Shown in pieces: positions 1 through 8,849 of a DNA stretch of 47,843 bases (its first letter is position 1; each line of letters begins with the position of its first letter). Origin of the DNA: Myxococcales bacterium (GTDB lineage Bacteria; Myxococcota_A; Polyangia; Polyangiales; Polyangiaceae); assembly GCA_023248735.1 (NCBI GenBank), contig JAHFDY010000007.1, positions 1 to 47,843 on the forward strand. Direction: 5' to 3'. The notes under the pieces were generated by a model that had not been told where the DNA came from, searched no databases, and saw only the letters and a list, made by a program, of their open reading frames with translations. Both the position numbers and the translations under genes were made by a program.

Positions 1-260
1 AGACTCGAGTCCGGAACGCTCGCGTCAGGCGGGTTGTAGGTATTGAGGTTCGCGTCGTTCTCGCACGGCCCCTTGGGCGCGTCGGGTGGTGCTGCCTCTT
101 TCGCGGCGTCTGACGCATCACCTTGCACCGTCACGTCTTGTGCTGCATCGACCGGAGCCGTTCCGCCACCGTCAGGAGCACTGGCCGTGCTGCCACAACC
201 CCAAGCGAGCGCGCCCACAAGAGCCCCTCCACACACACCGAGCATCATAGTTTCACGCAT
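1..260 (-). CDS. N-terminal part of a predicted lipoprotein, cut by the window edge
   Basis: The minus strand reads open from an ATG at 260 down to the window edge. The first 25 residues are a lipoprotein signal: a short charged start, a Gly/Ala/Leu-rich core and a lipobox ending ALAWGC, so Cys22 would be lipidated. What follows is a low-complexity linker rich in Ala, Asp, Pro, Gly and Thr, and then the edge cuts the gene. A near-ideal ribosome binding site lies 7 bases upstream of the ATG and fixes the start. Such linkers usually tether a folded domain outside the inner membrane. That domain lies outside the window, so no function can be given. The gene is divergent from metG. Confidence 0.8.
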   Translation of the reverse strand, partial: MRETMMLGVCGGALVGALAWGCGSTASAPDGGGTAPVDAAQDVTVQGDASDAAKEAAPPDAPKGPCENDANLNTYNPPDASVPDSS

Positions 261-267
261 CGACTGA

Positions 268-275
268 TCCTCCTC
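268..275 (-). promoter_or_regulatory. Strong Shine-Dalgarno site for the lipoprotein
   Basis: On the minus strand this reads GAGGAGGA, almost fully complementary to the 16S rRNA 3' end. It sits 7 bases before the ATG at 260. It is one of the best ribosome binding sites in the window and supports the short, unlisted lipoprotein gene. Confidence 0.75.
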
Positions 276-395
276 GCATGCAGAATCCGCTTCTGCCGGC
301 CGGCAGAGTGACGCACCCGGCGGCGTGAATCAACGCAAAAACGCCTGCATTTCGTAAGAATCTGGCCGCCTCGTAAGCTATGGTATGAGCGGCGC

Positions 396-2462
396 ATGCC
401 CGGCGAAGCCCAAGCCAAACGCGTCTATCTGACGACGCCTATCTACTACGTGAACGACGTTCCCCATCTCGGCACGGCGTATACGACGATCGTGGGCGAT
501 GCGCTGCGACGCTACCATCAGCTGCGCGGGCACGAGGTACGCCTGCTCGCGGGCACCGACGAGCACGGCCTCAAGCTAGAGCGCGAGGCCAAAGAACGCG
601 GACTGACACCGCAAGCCTTCGTCGATCAAATGAGCCAACGCTTCCGGGACGCGTGGCCCAAGCTGCTCGTCGAAACCGATGATTTCATTCGAACCACCGA
701 GGCCCGACACGAGGCGCTGGTGCAAGCGATCTGGAATCGTGTCCAAGAGAGCGGGGACCTGCAGAAGGGCCACTACGAAGATTGGTACTGCGTCGGTTGC
801 GAGTCTTTCAAGACCGAGAAGGAGCTGCTTGCCGGCAATCTGTGTCCACTCCACAAGAAGCCGGTAGAGCGCCTGAAGGAAGAGACCTACTTTTTCTCGC
901 TCGACAAGTACCAAGACAGGCTACTTGACCTTTACGCGAAGAGCCCCGGATTTGTGGCGCCCGAGTCGCGTCGAAACGAGGTGCTGAGCTTCGTCGAATC
1001 GGGACTCAAGCCGCTGAGCGTTTCACGCACGAGTTTTTCGTGGGGCGTCCCGGTGCCGGGCGATTCGAAGCACGTGATGTACGTTTGGTTCGACGCGCTC
1101 AGCAACTATTGGACGGCGCTCGGCGGATGGGAAAGTGAGCTCACGAAGCGATTTTGGCCAGCCGATGTGCAGGCAATTCCGACCGCCGATGACGACCCGC
1201 TTGTCATCCATCTTATGGGCAAGGACATTTTGCGATTCCACGCGGTGTTCTGGCCGGCATTCTTGATGAGCGCGAAGATGCCTCTGCCGTCCAAAGTGTA
1301 CGCGCATGGTTTTCTGACCATCGACGGTCAGAAGATGAGCAAATCGCTGCGCAACGCGGTCGATCCGCTGCGGCTTGCGGCCGAACTTCCTGGCGGAGCG
1401 TCAACCCTTCGGTATCATTTGCTGCGAGCGATCGCATTTGGGCAAGACGGTGATTTTGATCACGCGGCGCTCCTTGAACGGTACAACGCCGACCTGGGGA
1501 AGAACCTTGGCAACCTGCTCAGCCGCGTGCTCGGCTTGTGCCTGAAAAACACGGACAACACCGCACCAGCGTTTGAACAAGCGCAGCGAATTGAGCTCGA
1601 CAACGCGTTTCTCAAGGACGTTCAAGCGTCGCTTAAGAGCGCCATCGCTCACTGGAACGCCATCGAGCCCCATCGCGCACTGGAAGCGACGTGGGCTGCA
1701 TCCTCGCGCGCGAACCTCTACGTCGATCAAGCGGCACCGTGGGCGGAAGCAAAAAAAGGAGACCAAGCGCGCGTCGCCACGATCCTCTCAACGCTCATCA
1801 AGGTGCTTGAGCACCTAAGCGCCTTCATCGCACCTGCCCTCCCCGACAAGGCAAACGATATGCGATCGCAGCTGGGTCTTGGCGCGCTCTCATCGGCGCT
1901 TAATACCGATCGGCTCGTGATCAATTTCGAGGACTGTGCCGCGCGCAAACTCGGGATCGCGACACCGCTCTTCCCGACGCTCGACCCCGCCGCCGTAGCC
2001 GCCCTGCTTCTTCGCCTCGTCCCCAAGAAGGAACCCACAATGAGCGAACCTGCCAATCCAGAAGATGCCCCAGGCGATGGTGTGCTCGCTGCAACGCTGC
2101 CGGGACTCGGGCCAATCGAATCGCCGATCGACCCTCCCATCACCTACGATCAATTCGCGGCGACAGACTTGAGGATCGGAATCGTTCTCGAGGCAGAAAA
2201 GGTCCCAAAGAAGGACAAGCTGCTTCGGCTCAAGGTGGACATCGGTGAAGCGGAGCCCCGTCAGATCGTCGCAGGCCTCGCGCTTTCGTTTGCGCCTGAA
2301 GCACTCGTTGGCAAGCGCGTCGTCGTCGTTACAAACCTCGCGCCGCGGGACTTCGGCAAGGGCCTCGTATCTCACGGCATGTTGCTCGCGGCGGGCGAGA
2401 GCAACAGCCTAAGGCTCGCAACGGTGGACGGTGAGGTCTTGCCCGGTACAAAAGTAAAGTAG
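396..2462 (+). CDS. metG: Methionyl-tRNA synthetase
   Basis: Class I aminoacyl-tRNA synthetase that charges tRNA-Met in the cytoplasm (688 residues). The HIGH-type motif is PHLGTA at about residues 23-28, and the KMSKS loop is at about 312-316. Between them, near residue 132, a CxxC knuckle is followed about 15 residues later by CxxH, a plausible zinc-binding insert. The last ~110 residues, from about 580, form the OB-fold tRNA-binding domain (EMAPII/Arc1p-like) that dimerises many bacterial MetRS proteins, joined by an acidic/proline linker. Length fits the long C-terminally extended form. The start is the ATG at 396; no strong ribosome binding site precedes it. The stop lies 8 bases before the convergent phosphorylase gene ends. 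Confidence 0.97.
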   Translation: MPGEAQAKRVYLTTPIYYVNDVPHLGTAYTTIVGDALRRYHQLRGHEVRLLAGTDEHGLKLEREAKERGLTPQAFVDQMSQRFRDAWPKLLVETDDFIRTTEARHEALVQAIWNRVQESGDLQKGHYEDWYCVGCESFKTEKELLAGNLCPLHKKPVERLKEETYFFSLDKYQDRLLDLYAKSPGFVAPESRRNEVLSFVESGLKPLSVSRTSFSWGVPVPGDSKHVMYVWFDALSNYWTALGGWESELTKRFWPADVQAIPTADDDPLVIHLMGKDILRFHAVFWPAFLMSAKMPLPSKVYAHGFLTIDGQKMSKSLRNAVDPLRLAAELPGGASTLRYHLLRAIAFGQDGDFDHAALLERYNADLGKNLGNLLSRVLGLCLKNTDNTAPAFEQAQRIELDNAFLKDVQASLKSAIAHWNAIEPHRALEATWAASSRANLYVDQAAPWAEAKKGDQARVATILSTLIKVLEHLSAFIAPALPDKANDMRSQLGLGALSSALNTDRLVINFEDCAARKLGIATPLFPTLDPAAVAALLLRLVPKKEPTMSEPANPEDAPGDGVLAATLPGLGPIESPIDPPITYDQFAATDLRIGIVLEAEKVPKKDKLLRLKVDIGEAEPRQIVAGLALSFAPEALVGKRVVVVTNLAPRDFGKGLVSHGMLLAAGESNSLRLATVDGEVLPGTKVK

Positions 2463-2470
2463 GTTGACGG

Positions 2471-3781
2471 CTAACGAATGGTCGCAATCACGAGCGGCCT
2501 TGGGGTGCTTACCCTCTCGCCAATCGAAAACGCAGCAGCGACGCGAGCAGCAGCTTCAGTGGAAGCCGCGGCGTCACGCACATGAAGACGCGCTAATACT
2601 TCGCCGGCCTTCACCGCCGCGCCTGGCTTTTTTAGCACCGAGATGCCGACCTGGTGGTCTACAGCTTGATCTGCGCGCGTTCGCCCCGCGCCCATGGCCA
2701 CGCTCGCGAGTCCAACTTCAAGTGCGTCAACCTCCGAGACCACGCCCGATCGCTCTGCCGTGACGTCGACCGTCACCGGAGCCAGGACCAAACGGTCAGG
2801 TTCGTTGACGACACGACTGTCGCCACCCTGGGCCGCAACAAGTTTGGCCATCACGTCGCGCGCACGGCCATCGGCGATCACGCCTTGCAACATGTCGCGC
2901 GCTTCCGTCGTCGTGCGCGCGAGACCGGCAATCGTGAGCATCTCGGCGCCGAGCACGAGGGTGCACTCCAAAAGATCCGAAGGGCCTCGATCATGGAGCA
3001 CCTCGAGAGCTTCACGCGTTTCGTTCGCGTTTCCGACCTCAACGCCAAGTGGCGCGCTCATGTCCGTCAGGACCGCGACAACTTTCTTCCCGGCCTGGGT
3101 TCCAACGCGCACAAGGGCCTCAGCGAGCGCGCGTGCGCGCGTCTCGTCTTTCATGAAGGCACCCCTACCCACCTTAACGTCAAGGACCAACCCATCGATC
3201 CCCTCTGCGAGCTTCTTCGAGAGAATCGACGCCACGATGAGTGGGATCGACTCGACGGTCGCCGTCACATCGCGGAGCGCGTAGATGCGCTTGTCTGCGG
3301 GAGCGATTTCCGCCGTTTGGCCGATCAGACACGCACCCACTTCGTCAACAATTTTGACGAACTGCGCAGAGGACAGAACCGTCGAAAATCCGTCGATTGC
3401 CTCGAGCTTGTCGAGCGTGCCCCCGGTATGTCCCAAACCACGACCGCTGACCATCGGAACGCGAGCACCGCAGGCGGCCACCATGGGCGCGAGGCAGATC
3501 GAAACCTTGTCGCCAACGCCTCCCGTCGAGTGCTTGTCGACCTTGAATCCACGCACCGAAGACAAGTCGAGCACCCGCCCCGAATGCAGCATCGCTTCGG
3601 TCAGCGCGACCGTCTCAACGTCGCTCATTCCCTGGAAAAAGACCGCCATGAGGAACGCGGCCATCTGGTAGTCCGCCATCTCACCGGCCGAGAAAGCCGC
3701 TATCAACCTGGAGACGTCGCCGGCGGGAAGCGCCTGGCCATCGCGCTTGGCAGCAATTAACTCAACGAGTGTGCGTTGCAT
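2471..3781 (-). CDS. deoA: Thymidine/pyrimidine-nucleoside phosphorylase
   Basis: Catalyses phosphorolysis of thymidine or other pyrimidine nucleosides to base plus (deoxy)ribose-1-phosphate, in nucleoside salvage. The 436 residues match the family's usual 430-440. The phosphate-binding KHSTGG is at residues 83-88. The family signature SGRGLGHTGGTLDKLE is at 112-127. The C-terminal ~90 residues match the alpha/beta domain that closes over the substrate. Whether it is a strict thymidine phosphorylase (deoA) or the broader pyrimidine enzyme (pdp) cannot be decided from sequence. It stands alone, without other deo genes, between metG (convergent) and the ion channel gene (divergent, 31 bases apart). 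Confidence 0.93.
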   Translation of the reverse strand: MQRTLVELIAAKRDGQALPAGDVSRLIAAFSAGEMADYQMAAFLMAVFFQGMSDVETVALTEAMLHSGRVLDLSSVRGFKVDKHSTGGVGDKVSICLAPMVAACGARVPMVSGRGLGHTGGTLDKLEAIDGFSTVLSSAQFVKIVDEVGACLIGQTAEIAPADKRIYALRDVTATVESIPLIVASILSKKLAEGIDGLVLDVKVGRGAFMKDETRARALAEALVRVGTQAGKKVVAVLTDMSAPLGVEVGNANETREALEVLHDRGPSDLLECTLVLGAEMLTIAGLARTTTEARDMLQGVIADGRARDVMAKLVAAQGGDSRVVNEPDRLVLAPVTVDVTAERSGVVSEVDALEVGLASVAMGAGRTRADQAVDHQVGISVLKKPGAAVKAGEVLARLHVRDAAASTEAAARVAAAFSIGERVSTPRPLVIATIR

Positions 3782-3812
3782 GGTCGCGCGAAGAACGGTA
3801 CCACGCCAATGA

Positions 3813-5744
3813 GTGCGTCCCTACAAAGCCGGCCTAACAGCCAAGTTGCGTTATCACTTTGACAACTACATGGCATGGAGCGCCTCGGGTCGCTTCTTGC
3901 TCGTGTTTGCGCTCGGTTTCGGTGCGCTGGTGATGGGCGCGGTGCTGCTCAAAGTGCTCGCTCCCTCTTCGGATCCAGCCGCGAACGCGTTCGAAGCGCT
4001 CTGGTGGTCGTGGGGCCGCGTCGCCGACCCGGGTTCGGGCGCCAGCGATCAGGGTACGGGCGTGCGCATTGCCGAGATCGTGACCACGCTTTCGGGCGTC
4101 CTCTTATTCGCGTTGTTGATCGGATTCGTATCCGACAGCGTGCAAGAGAAAATTGGCGATCTTCGGAAGGGCAAGAGCCACGTCGTTGAACACGACCACA
4201 GCCTCATTCTCGGGTTCAACGCGCGGGCGCTTCACATCATCAACGAACTTGCCGAAGCCAACGAAAGTCGCGGCGACAGCTGCATCGTCATCCTATCGGA
4301 GCAAGATAAAGAGAACGTGATCGACGAACTCATTGGCGAATTTGGCCGGCCCAAAGTGCGCACGACTCGGATCGTTGTTCGCGCTGGCTCTGCCTTCGTT
4401 CCATACGATCTTCGCAACGTGAGCGCGCACCTCGCACGCAGCATCATCGTGCTCGCTGACGACGGCGAGAGCCAAGGTGACGTGCGCGTGGTCAAGTCGG
4501 TGCTCGCACTCACGCGTGGTCTCGGCATGCCACTGCAAGGGTACGTCGTTGCAGAGCTGAGCGACATCGATCATCGCGACGTCTTGACATCGCTTGGCTC
4601 GAAGCAACTCGAGATCGTCGTCGCCCGCGAATTTCTCGCGCGTTTGCTCGTCCAAACTGCACGTCAAACGGGTCTCGCGCAGGTATACGCGATGTTGCTC
4701 TCTTTTTCAGGCGACGAGTTCTACCTCGTCGACGTGCCGAGCGCGTTCGCCGGCAAGACGTTTGACGAAGCTCACCTGAGCGTTCCCCAGGGGGTCATCG
4801 TCGGATACGTTTCGAAGCAGCGAAAAGAGGGTCAGCCACGTCATGTGCACGTAAACCCACGGGGTGACACGGTACTTCAAGTCGGCGACCGCCTCGTCAT
4901 CTTGCTCGAGGATGACTCGGTTGGAATCGTTCCGCGACGCCTCAAGACGACGGGATCGCTTCCGCAGTTCTCGAATCACCCCATCGTGCTCAAGCAGGAA
5001 CACATCGTAATTCTCGGCTTTCACAACGAACTAGGAAGTATGCTTCTTGAGCTCGACCGCTACGTCGCCGAGGGCTCCAAGGCCACGGTCATCTCGTCAC
5101 TCGACTCGGAAACAATCGGACGGCAGCTCGCGCGTTTCGTCAACCAATTGAGCAATCTGAAGGTGGAGACGATCGAAGGCGATCCGACCAAGAAGCGAGA
5201 CATCGAGCTCGTATGTGCAAAGGGCTTTCACTCTGCCATCGTGCTCACGGATACGTCCGAAGCCCGTGATCCCGACGACACCGACGCTCGAACCCTCATG
5301 AGCGTGCTCCTCGTGCGAAGCCTCGCAGAGGGTAACCCGCGCATCATCTCAGAGATTCGCAATCCAAAGACCAAAGAGCTCGCCACGGTCGCTGACGTAA
5401 CGGACTTCGTGGTGTCGGACGAACTTGTAAGCGGGCTTCTTGCGCAAGTCTCCGAGAACCGCGAATTGTGTGAGCTGTGGGATGACCTATGTAGCGCAGA
5501 CGGAAGCGAGATCTACCTCAAACCCGCCTCTCGCTATCTTGCGCCGAGCGAAACGGTCACCTTCGCCGATCTGATGGCGCGAGCGCGTCAGCGAAATGAG
5601 ATCGCTATCGGTTACAAATTGGCTAGGCTTGAGCGCCAAGCCGACAAGGCGTACGGCATCACCCTAAACCCCCACGACAAGGAGTCGCCGCTGCTGATCG
5701 GAGTCGAAGACCGAGTCATTGTGATCGCAGAGGACGAGCGGTAG
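3813..5744 (+). CDS. CASTOR/POLLUX-like ion channel with RCK (TrkA-N-like) domains
   Basis: Predicted inner-membrane ion channel of the CASTOR/POLLUX type (643 residues). Two membrane helices are visible, about residues 27-50 and 86-110. They flank a re-entrant stretch with the Trp-rich pattern ALWWSWGRVADPGSG, which is typical of this family and differs from the TVGYG filter of classical potassium channels. Two cytoplasmic Rossmann-like regulatory halves follow, each opening with a hydrophobic strand and a turn (LILGFNARA near 130, IVILGFHNELG near 397). The start is a GTG at 3813. The family pattern LRYHFDN near residue 12 argues against the later ATG at 3870. Ion selectivity and ligand are unknown. 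Confidence 0.85.
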   Translation: MRPYKAGLTAKLRYHFDNYMAWSASGRFLLVFALGFGALVMGAVLLKVLAPSSDPAANAFEALWWSWGRVADPGSGASDQGTGVRIAEIVTTLSGVLLFALLIGFVSDSVQEKIGDLRKGKSHVVEHDHSLILGFNARALHIINELAEANESRGDSCIVILSEQDKENVIDELIGEFGRPKVRTTRIVVRAGSAFVPYDLRNVSAHLARSIIVLADDGESQGDVRVVKSVLALTRGLGMPLQGYVVAELSDIDHRDVLTSLGSKQLEIVVAREFLARLLVQTARQTGLAQVYAMLLSFSGDEFYLVDVPSAFAGKTFDEAHLSVPQGVIVGYVSKQRKEGQPRHVHVNPRGDTVLQVGDRLVILLEDDSVGIVPRRLKTTGSLPQFSNHPIVLKQEHIVILGFHNELGSMLLELDRYVAEGSKATVISSLDSETIGRQLARFVNQLSNLKVETIEGDPTKKRDIELVCAKGFHSAIVLTDTSEARDPDDTDARTLMSVLLVRSLAEGNPRIISEIRNPKTKELATVADVTDFVVSDELVSGLLAQVSENRELCELWDDLCSADGSEIYLKPASRYLAPSETVTFADLMARARQRNEIAIGYKLARLERQADKAYGITLNPHDKESPLLIGVEDRVIVIAEDER

Positions 5745-5826
5745 TCGTGCGATCGGGTGAAGATTACGCGTCGCTCGATGCTCGCAGCTGGTGAGAGCGT
5801 TCAAATGATGCTCTATTGTCATTGGT

Positions 5827-6267
5827 ATGGTCAACCGCATTGACTTTATTGATGCTCGATTTCACGAGTTCGCGGGACTAGTGCCGGCAACGCCGTCCGC
5901 ACCAACCGTCACGTTGCTCGCCGATCCCGTAGTCTCGGGGCTGGTTCACCTGGGCATTTCGACGGTGTCGATCTTCGTTGTGGGTCAGCTTTTGCCCGGC
6001 ATCAAAGTTGGCGGACTCATGCAGGCGTTTGTCTTCGCACTCACGGTCGCATTCCTCAACGCGCTGTTTTGGCACTTCTTGAGTCACGAATCTTTCGCAA
6101 CCGTTCTATTTGCGGGTCCAGGATCAATTTTAGGTAACGCGATTCTCTTTTGGCTCGCGTCAAAATTGGTCAAGGATGTCGAAGTATCGGGGTGCATTAC
6201 TGCACTCATCGCAGCGATCGGCGTCACGTTCGTCAACGGCATGATCCGTTTCGGCCTGCACCTATAG
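5827..6267 (+). CDS. Four-helix membrane protein of the 'phage holin family 4' (YvlD-like) type
   Basis: A 146-residue integral membrane protein with four predicted helices at about residues 38-57, 64-84, 95-113 and 120-140. The pattern QLLPGIKVGG followed by a Phe/Ala/Leu helix with LNALFW resembles PF04020 proteins. These are annotated as phage holins but are common chromosomal membrane proteins with no shown lytic role. No phage genes are nearby. Its TAG stop overlaps the stop of the convergent cysteine-cluster gene. The first ~35 residues are not family-typical, so the true start could be later. Confidence 0.75.
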   Translation: MVNRIDFIDARFHEFAGLVPATPSAPTVTLLADPVVSGLVHLGISTVSIFVVGQLLPGIKVGGLMQAFVFALTVAFLNALFWHFLSHESFATVLFAGPGSILGNAILFWLASKLVKDVEVSGCITALIAAIGVTFVNGMIRFGLHL

Positions 6268-6903
6268 AACCGACCCCTCGGGGGGTAAGCCGTCGTACAG
6301 ACCCATCTCGTCTTCACGCGCGTAGAGGCAGCATTCACTCCCGATCGGAAATGAGCGACACGCATTCGGACGTAGTTCGTAGATGCCGCAGCGGTTGTCA
6401 TTTCCCAAGTGTTTGCAATCGTTGCTGCGAAGAAGCACGAGCACAATCTTCCCGTCGGCACGTCGCCTTGCGAAGGGGCGGCGTATGAGCTCCGGGCGCT
6501 CCCTCAATCGCTCGAGATCAGCGCGCTCGAGCACCACTTCGTTGGAACGGCAGCACGAGCCGCACGTTCCGCAATCGAGACTCAGTTTGCGTGTCGGCCC
6601 AGCGATGACGGAATCGCGTTCGGCGCGCCGCTTGACGATCCAATGTGAGCTGCGGGGGACGACTACCGATGCGAGCCCATCAAACGCACCTCCCGAGAGG
6701 ACTTGGTACCGACTTCTTCCGAGGTCGAGGATCGCCCAAAGGCCCAAATCGGTCTGGCTACCGTCGGGCTTCGGCACGAACAATCGCGCACGTGTCTTGC
6801 TCTCCCAATAAACCGAGTGCCCACCCCCGAGGGCCCATGCGGCGGCCTCGCGCGCAAACTGCGCCCCGAAGGATCGCACGACAGGACGTACCACTCTCGT
6901 CAT
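6262..6903 (-). CDS. YkgJ-family cysteine-cluster protein
   Basis: Small cytoplasmic protein (213 residues from the chosen start) with the YkgJ/UPF0153 cysteine pattern. CGTCGSCC lies mid-protein. It is followed by a Cys before HLGNDNRCGIYELRP, then ACRSFPIGSECC. The family is thought to bind zinc or an iron-sulfur cluster; its biochemical role is not established. The start at 6903 was chosen because GGAAGG lies 8 bases upstream. In-frame ATGs at 6954 and 6975 are alternatives, and the latter would overlap the ATG of the divergent oxidoreductase gene. The stop overlaps that of the holin-like gene by 6 bases. Confidence 0.85.
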   Translation of the reverse strand: MTRVVRPVVRSFGAQFAREAAAWALGGGHSVYWESKTRARLFVPKPDGSQTDLGLWAILDLGRSRYQVLSGGAFDGLASVVVPRSSHWIVKRRAERDSVIAGPTRKLSLDCGTCGSCCRSNEVVLERADLERLRERPELIRRPFARRRADGKIVLVLLRSNDCKHLGNDNRCGIYELRPNACRSFPIGSECCLYAREDEMGLYDGLPPEGSVL

Positions 6904-6911
6904 CGGTTCTG

Positions 6912-6917
6912 CCTTCC
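6912..6917 (-). promoter_or_regulatory. Ribosome binding site deciding the start of the cysteine-cluster gene
   Basis: GGAAGG on the minus strand, 8 bases before the ATG at 6903. No comparable site precedes the in-frame ATGs at 6954 or 6975, so this favours the shorter protein and leaves about 70 bases for divergent promoters. Confidence 0.5.
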
Positions 6918-6973
6918 CTCTTCTTTGCGCGCGTTGCAAGCGCGACGGGTCCATCGGTGTACGCTCATTTGCC

Positions 6974-7954
6974 ATGCGCGCCATCATCATCGTCAGGCCC
7001 ATCCTCGACGGCAGCCTCGAACTCCGTGAAGTCGCCACACCGATGCCTGGCAAGGGCGAGGTGCGCATCGCAGTGCGAGCGACTGCGGTCAACCGGGCCG
7101 ACTTGCTTCAAGCGCGTGGACAATACCCTGCCCCTTCAGACGCTCCTGCCGACATTCCTGGCCTCGAATACGCCGGCGTCATCGATGCACTCGGAGATGG
7201 CGTCACGAGCTTCGCGACTGGTGACCGCGTATTCGGGCTTGCCGGCGGTGGCACCTACGCGGAGTTCGTCGTCGTGCACGCTCACACGGTGACGCGCATG
7301 CCAGCGAGGCTCTCGTTCAACGACGCGGCCGCACTCCCAGAGGCATTCATCACAGCCTACGACGCGATGGTCACACAAGCAGCGCTCGCGGCGGGCGAGA
7401 CCGTACTGGTCCACGCGGTTGGGTCAGGCGTTGGTACCGCTGCCGTGCAAATTGCGCGTGCGATTGGCGCAAGATGCATCGGGGCGGCGCGCACGGTCGA
7501 AAAATTGAAGCGAATCGACTGCCCCTGCGTCGTCTCCGCAGGTGGTCAATTTAGTGAACAAGTCATGAAGTTGACCTTCGATCGCGGCGTCGACGTCGTG
7601 CTCGATCTTGTGGGTGGTCACTATGTCGCCGAAGACCTCAAGGCGCTCGCGCCAAGAGGTCGCCTTGTGCTCGTCGGCCTCCTCGCCGGCGCGAAAGCCG
7701 AGATCGATCTGGGGCTCGTGCTCCGCAAGCGCCTACACATCATGGGAACCGTTCTGCGCAGTCGACCGCTCGACGAGAAAATCGCCGCGGCAGTGACGTT
7801 TGAGCGCCACGTCGTTCCACTCATTGACAGCGGCATCCTGACTCCCGTTGTCGACCGTGTGGTGCCATTCGAGAACGCGCGATCCGCGCACGCGTACGTT
7901 GCGACCAACGAGAGCTTCGGCAAGGTGGTCTTGGAAGTCTCGCGCGACGCCTAG
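6974..7954 (+). CDS. NAD(P)H:quinone oxidoreductase-like zinc-independent MDR enzyme (PIG3/QOR type)
   Basis: Medium-chain dehydrogenase/reductase of 326 residues, expected to reduce quinones or enone-type carbonyls with NADPH in the cytoplasm. The GroES-like catalytic half has the family pattern VNRADLLQARGQYP near residue 38 and PGLEYAGVI near 63. It lacks the zinc-ligand cysteines of alcohol dehydrogenases. The nucleotide-binding half has the Gly-rich turn of the type VGSGVGTAAVQIA near residues 140-150. The C-terminal ending (FGKVVLEV) is also typical of the PIG3 (TP53I3) group. The ATG at 6974 gives the usual N-terminus but has no clear ribosome binding site. Substrate is not predictable. 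Confidence 0.9.
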   Translation: MRAIIIVRPILDGSLELREVATPMPGKGEVRIAVRATAVNRADLLQARGQYPAPSDAPADIPGLEYAGVIDALGDGVTSFATGDRVFGLAGGGTYAEFVVVHAHTVTRMPARLSFNDAAALPEAFITAYDAMVTQAALAAGETVLVHAVGSGVGTAAVQIARAIGARCIGAARTVEKLKRIDCPCVVSAGGQFSEQVMKLTFDRGVDVVLDLVGGHYVAEDLKALAPRGRLVLVGLLAGAKAEIDLGLVLRKRLHIMGTVLRSRPLDEKIAAAVTFERHVVPLIDSGILTPVVDRVVPFENARSAHAYVATNESFGKVVLEVSRDA

Positions 7955-8004
7955 ACCGACCGCAGGCGAGGCTCAGGCACATGCGTGCCTCCGAACATCT
8001 TGCG

Positions 8005-8802
8005 TCAGTGGCTGCGTGCGTGTTCGAGGCACAAATTTCGGCGAGGCGCGCATTTTTCGCACGTGCACACGCGGATGTCGGCACCATCCTCTTCTTTTGC
8101 GCCACACATTGCGCATACCCGGACGCCGACGTCGGATGGTCTTGCCTTGTCCACTTCGGCGCGCATCGATTCGCGCCGCATCGACTGCCTCGCCATGCGC
8201 GATCGGCCTCGCGCGAAATCAACCCAGTAGTCCGCAAAGAAGACAAGGTAGTTGACGAAACCCGCGAGCACCATCGCACGCGTGCCCCAATCCCCAATGA
8301 CACAGGAATAGATGCCAAAACCCGCCGCGAGAAATCCGACAACCTTGAATGGAACCGGAATGATCAGCATGAGGCGAATCTGCTGATCCGGAAAGAGCGT
8401 CGCCATCGCGAGTACGAACGACTCGAGGAGCCACAAATTGTTCGCTGGGGAACCCGTTGCGATCGCCGCGACGATGACGCTCGCCATCCCCCCAAAGAGA
8501 TAGGCATTGAACCGAAACGCACCCCACAAGCCGTTCAGCGTCGAAAGCACCCACCACGTGAACATGACGGAAATCGAAAACATGAGCATGCTGAACGACT
8601 TCGGCACGAATACGAACGTGACGAGCCTCCACACCTGCCCTGCACGAATCGCTGGCCAATCGAAGGTCACCAGCAACAACGTTTCCGGACGCATCATCGC
8701 CAGCATGAAAACGAGCACCATGCCGACAACCACGACGGCGGGCAGATTCGGTATCGCGAAGCCGCCAAAGCGCCGCTCAAGTCGTGCCAGGAGACGATCC
8801 AT
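8005..8802 (-). CDS. Rhomboid-like membrane protein with C-terminal Cys-rich tail, likely not a protease
   Basis: A 265-residue protein with about six membrane helices between residues 20 and 190, in a rhomboid/derlin-like pattern: GQVWRLVTFVFVP after helix 1 and WGAFRFNAYLFGG in the middle. The rhomboid catalytic GxSG serine is absent at the expected place (the helix there reads GMASVIVAAIATG), so it is probably a non-proteolytic member. The cytoplasmic tail carries CAMCG, then CTCEKC, then CLEH, a likely zinc-binding module. Similar rhomboid-like proteins with such tails occur in Clostridia, as far as I recall. It reads toward the quinone oxidoreductase gene and away from modA. Confidence 0.75.
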   Translation of the reverse strand: MDRLLARLERRFGGFAIPNLPAVVVVGMVLVFMLAMMRPETLLLVTFDWPAIRAGQVWRLVTFVFVPKSFSMLMFSISVMFTWWVLSTLNGLWGAFRFNAYLFGGMASVIVAAIATGSPANNLWLLESFVLAMATLFPDQQIRLMLIIPVPFKVVGFLAAGFGIYSCVIGDWGTRAMVLAGFVNYLVFFADYWVDFARGRSRMARQSMRRESMRAEVDKARPSDVGVRVCAMCGAKEEDGADIRVCTCEKCAPRRNLCLEHARSH

Positions 8803-8849
8803 CTCCTACAGCGGTTAACACGCGCATGACCCGCTGTCACCCGTAGGCC

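Noticed and set aside
2654..3760. A 368-codon plus-strand frame opposite deoA.
   Set aside because: Same codon-bias shadow; deoA carries a complete family signature.
5827..6267. Prophage remnant, from the holin-like protein.
   Set aside because: No other phage gene nearby; this family is common on chromosomes as ordinary membrane proteins.
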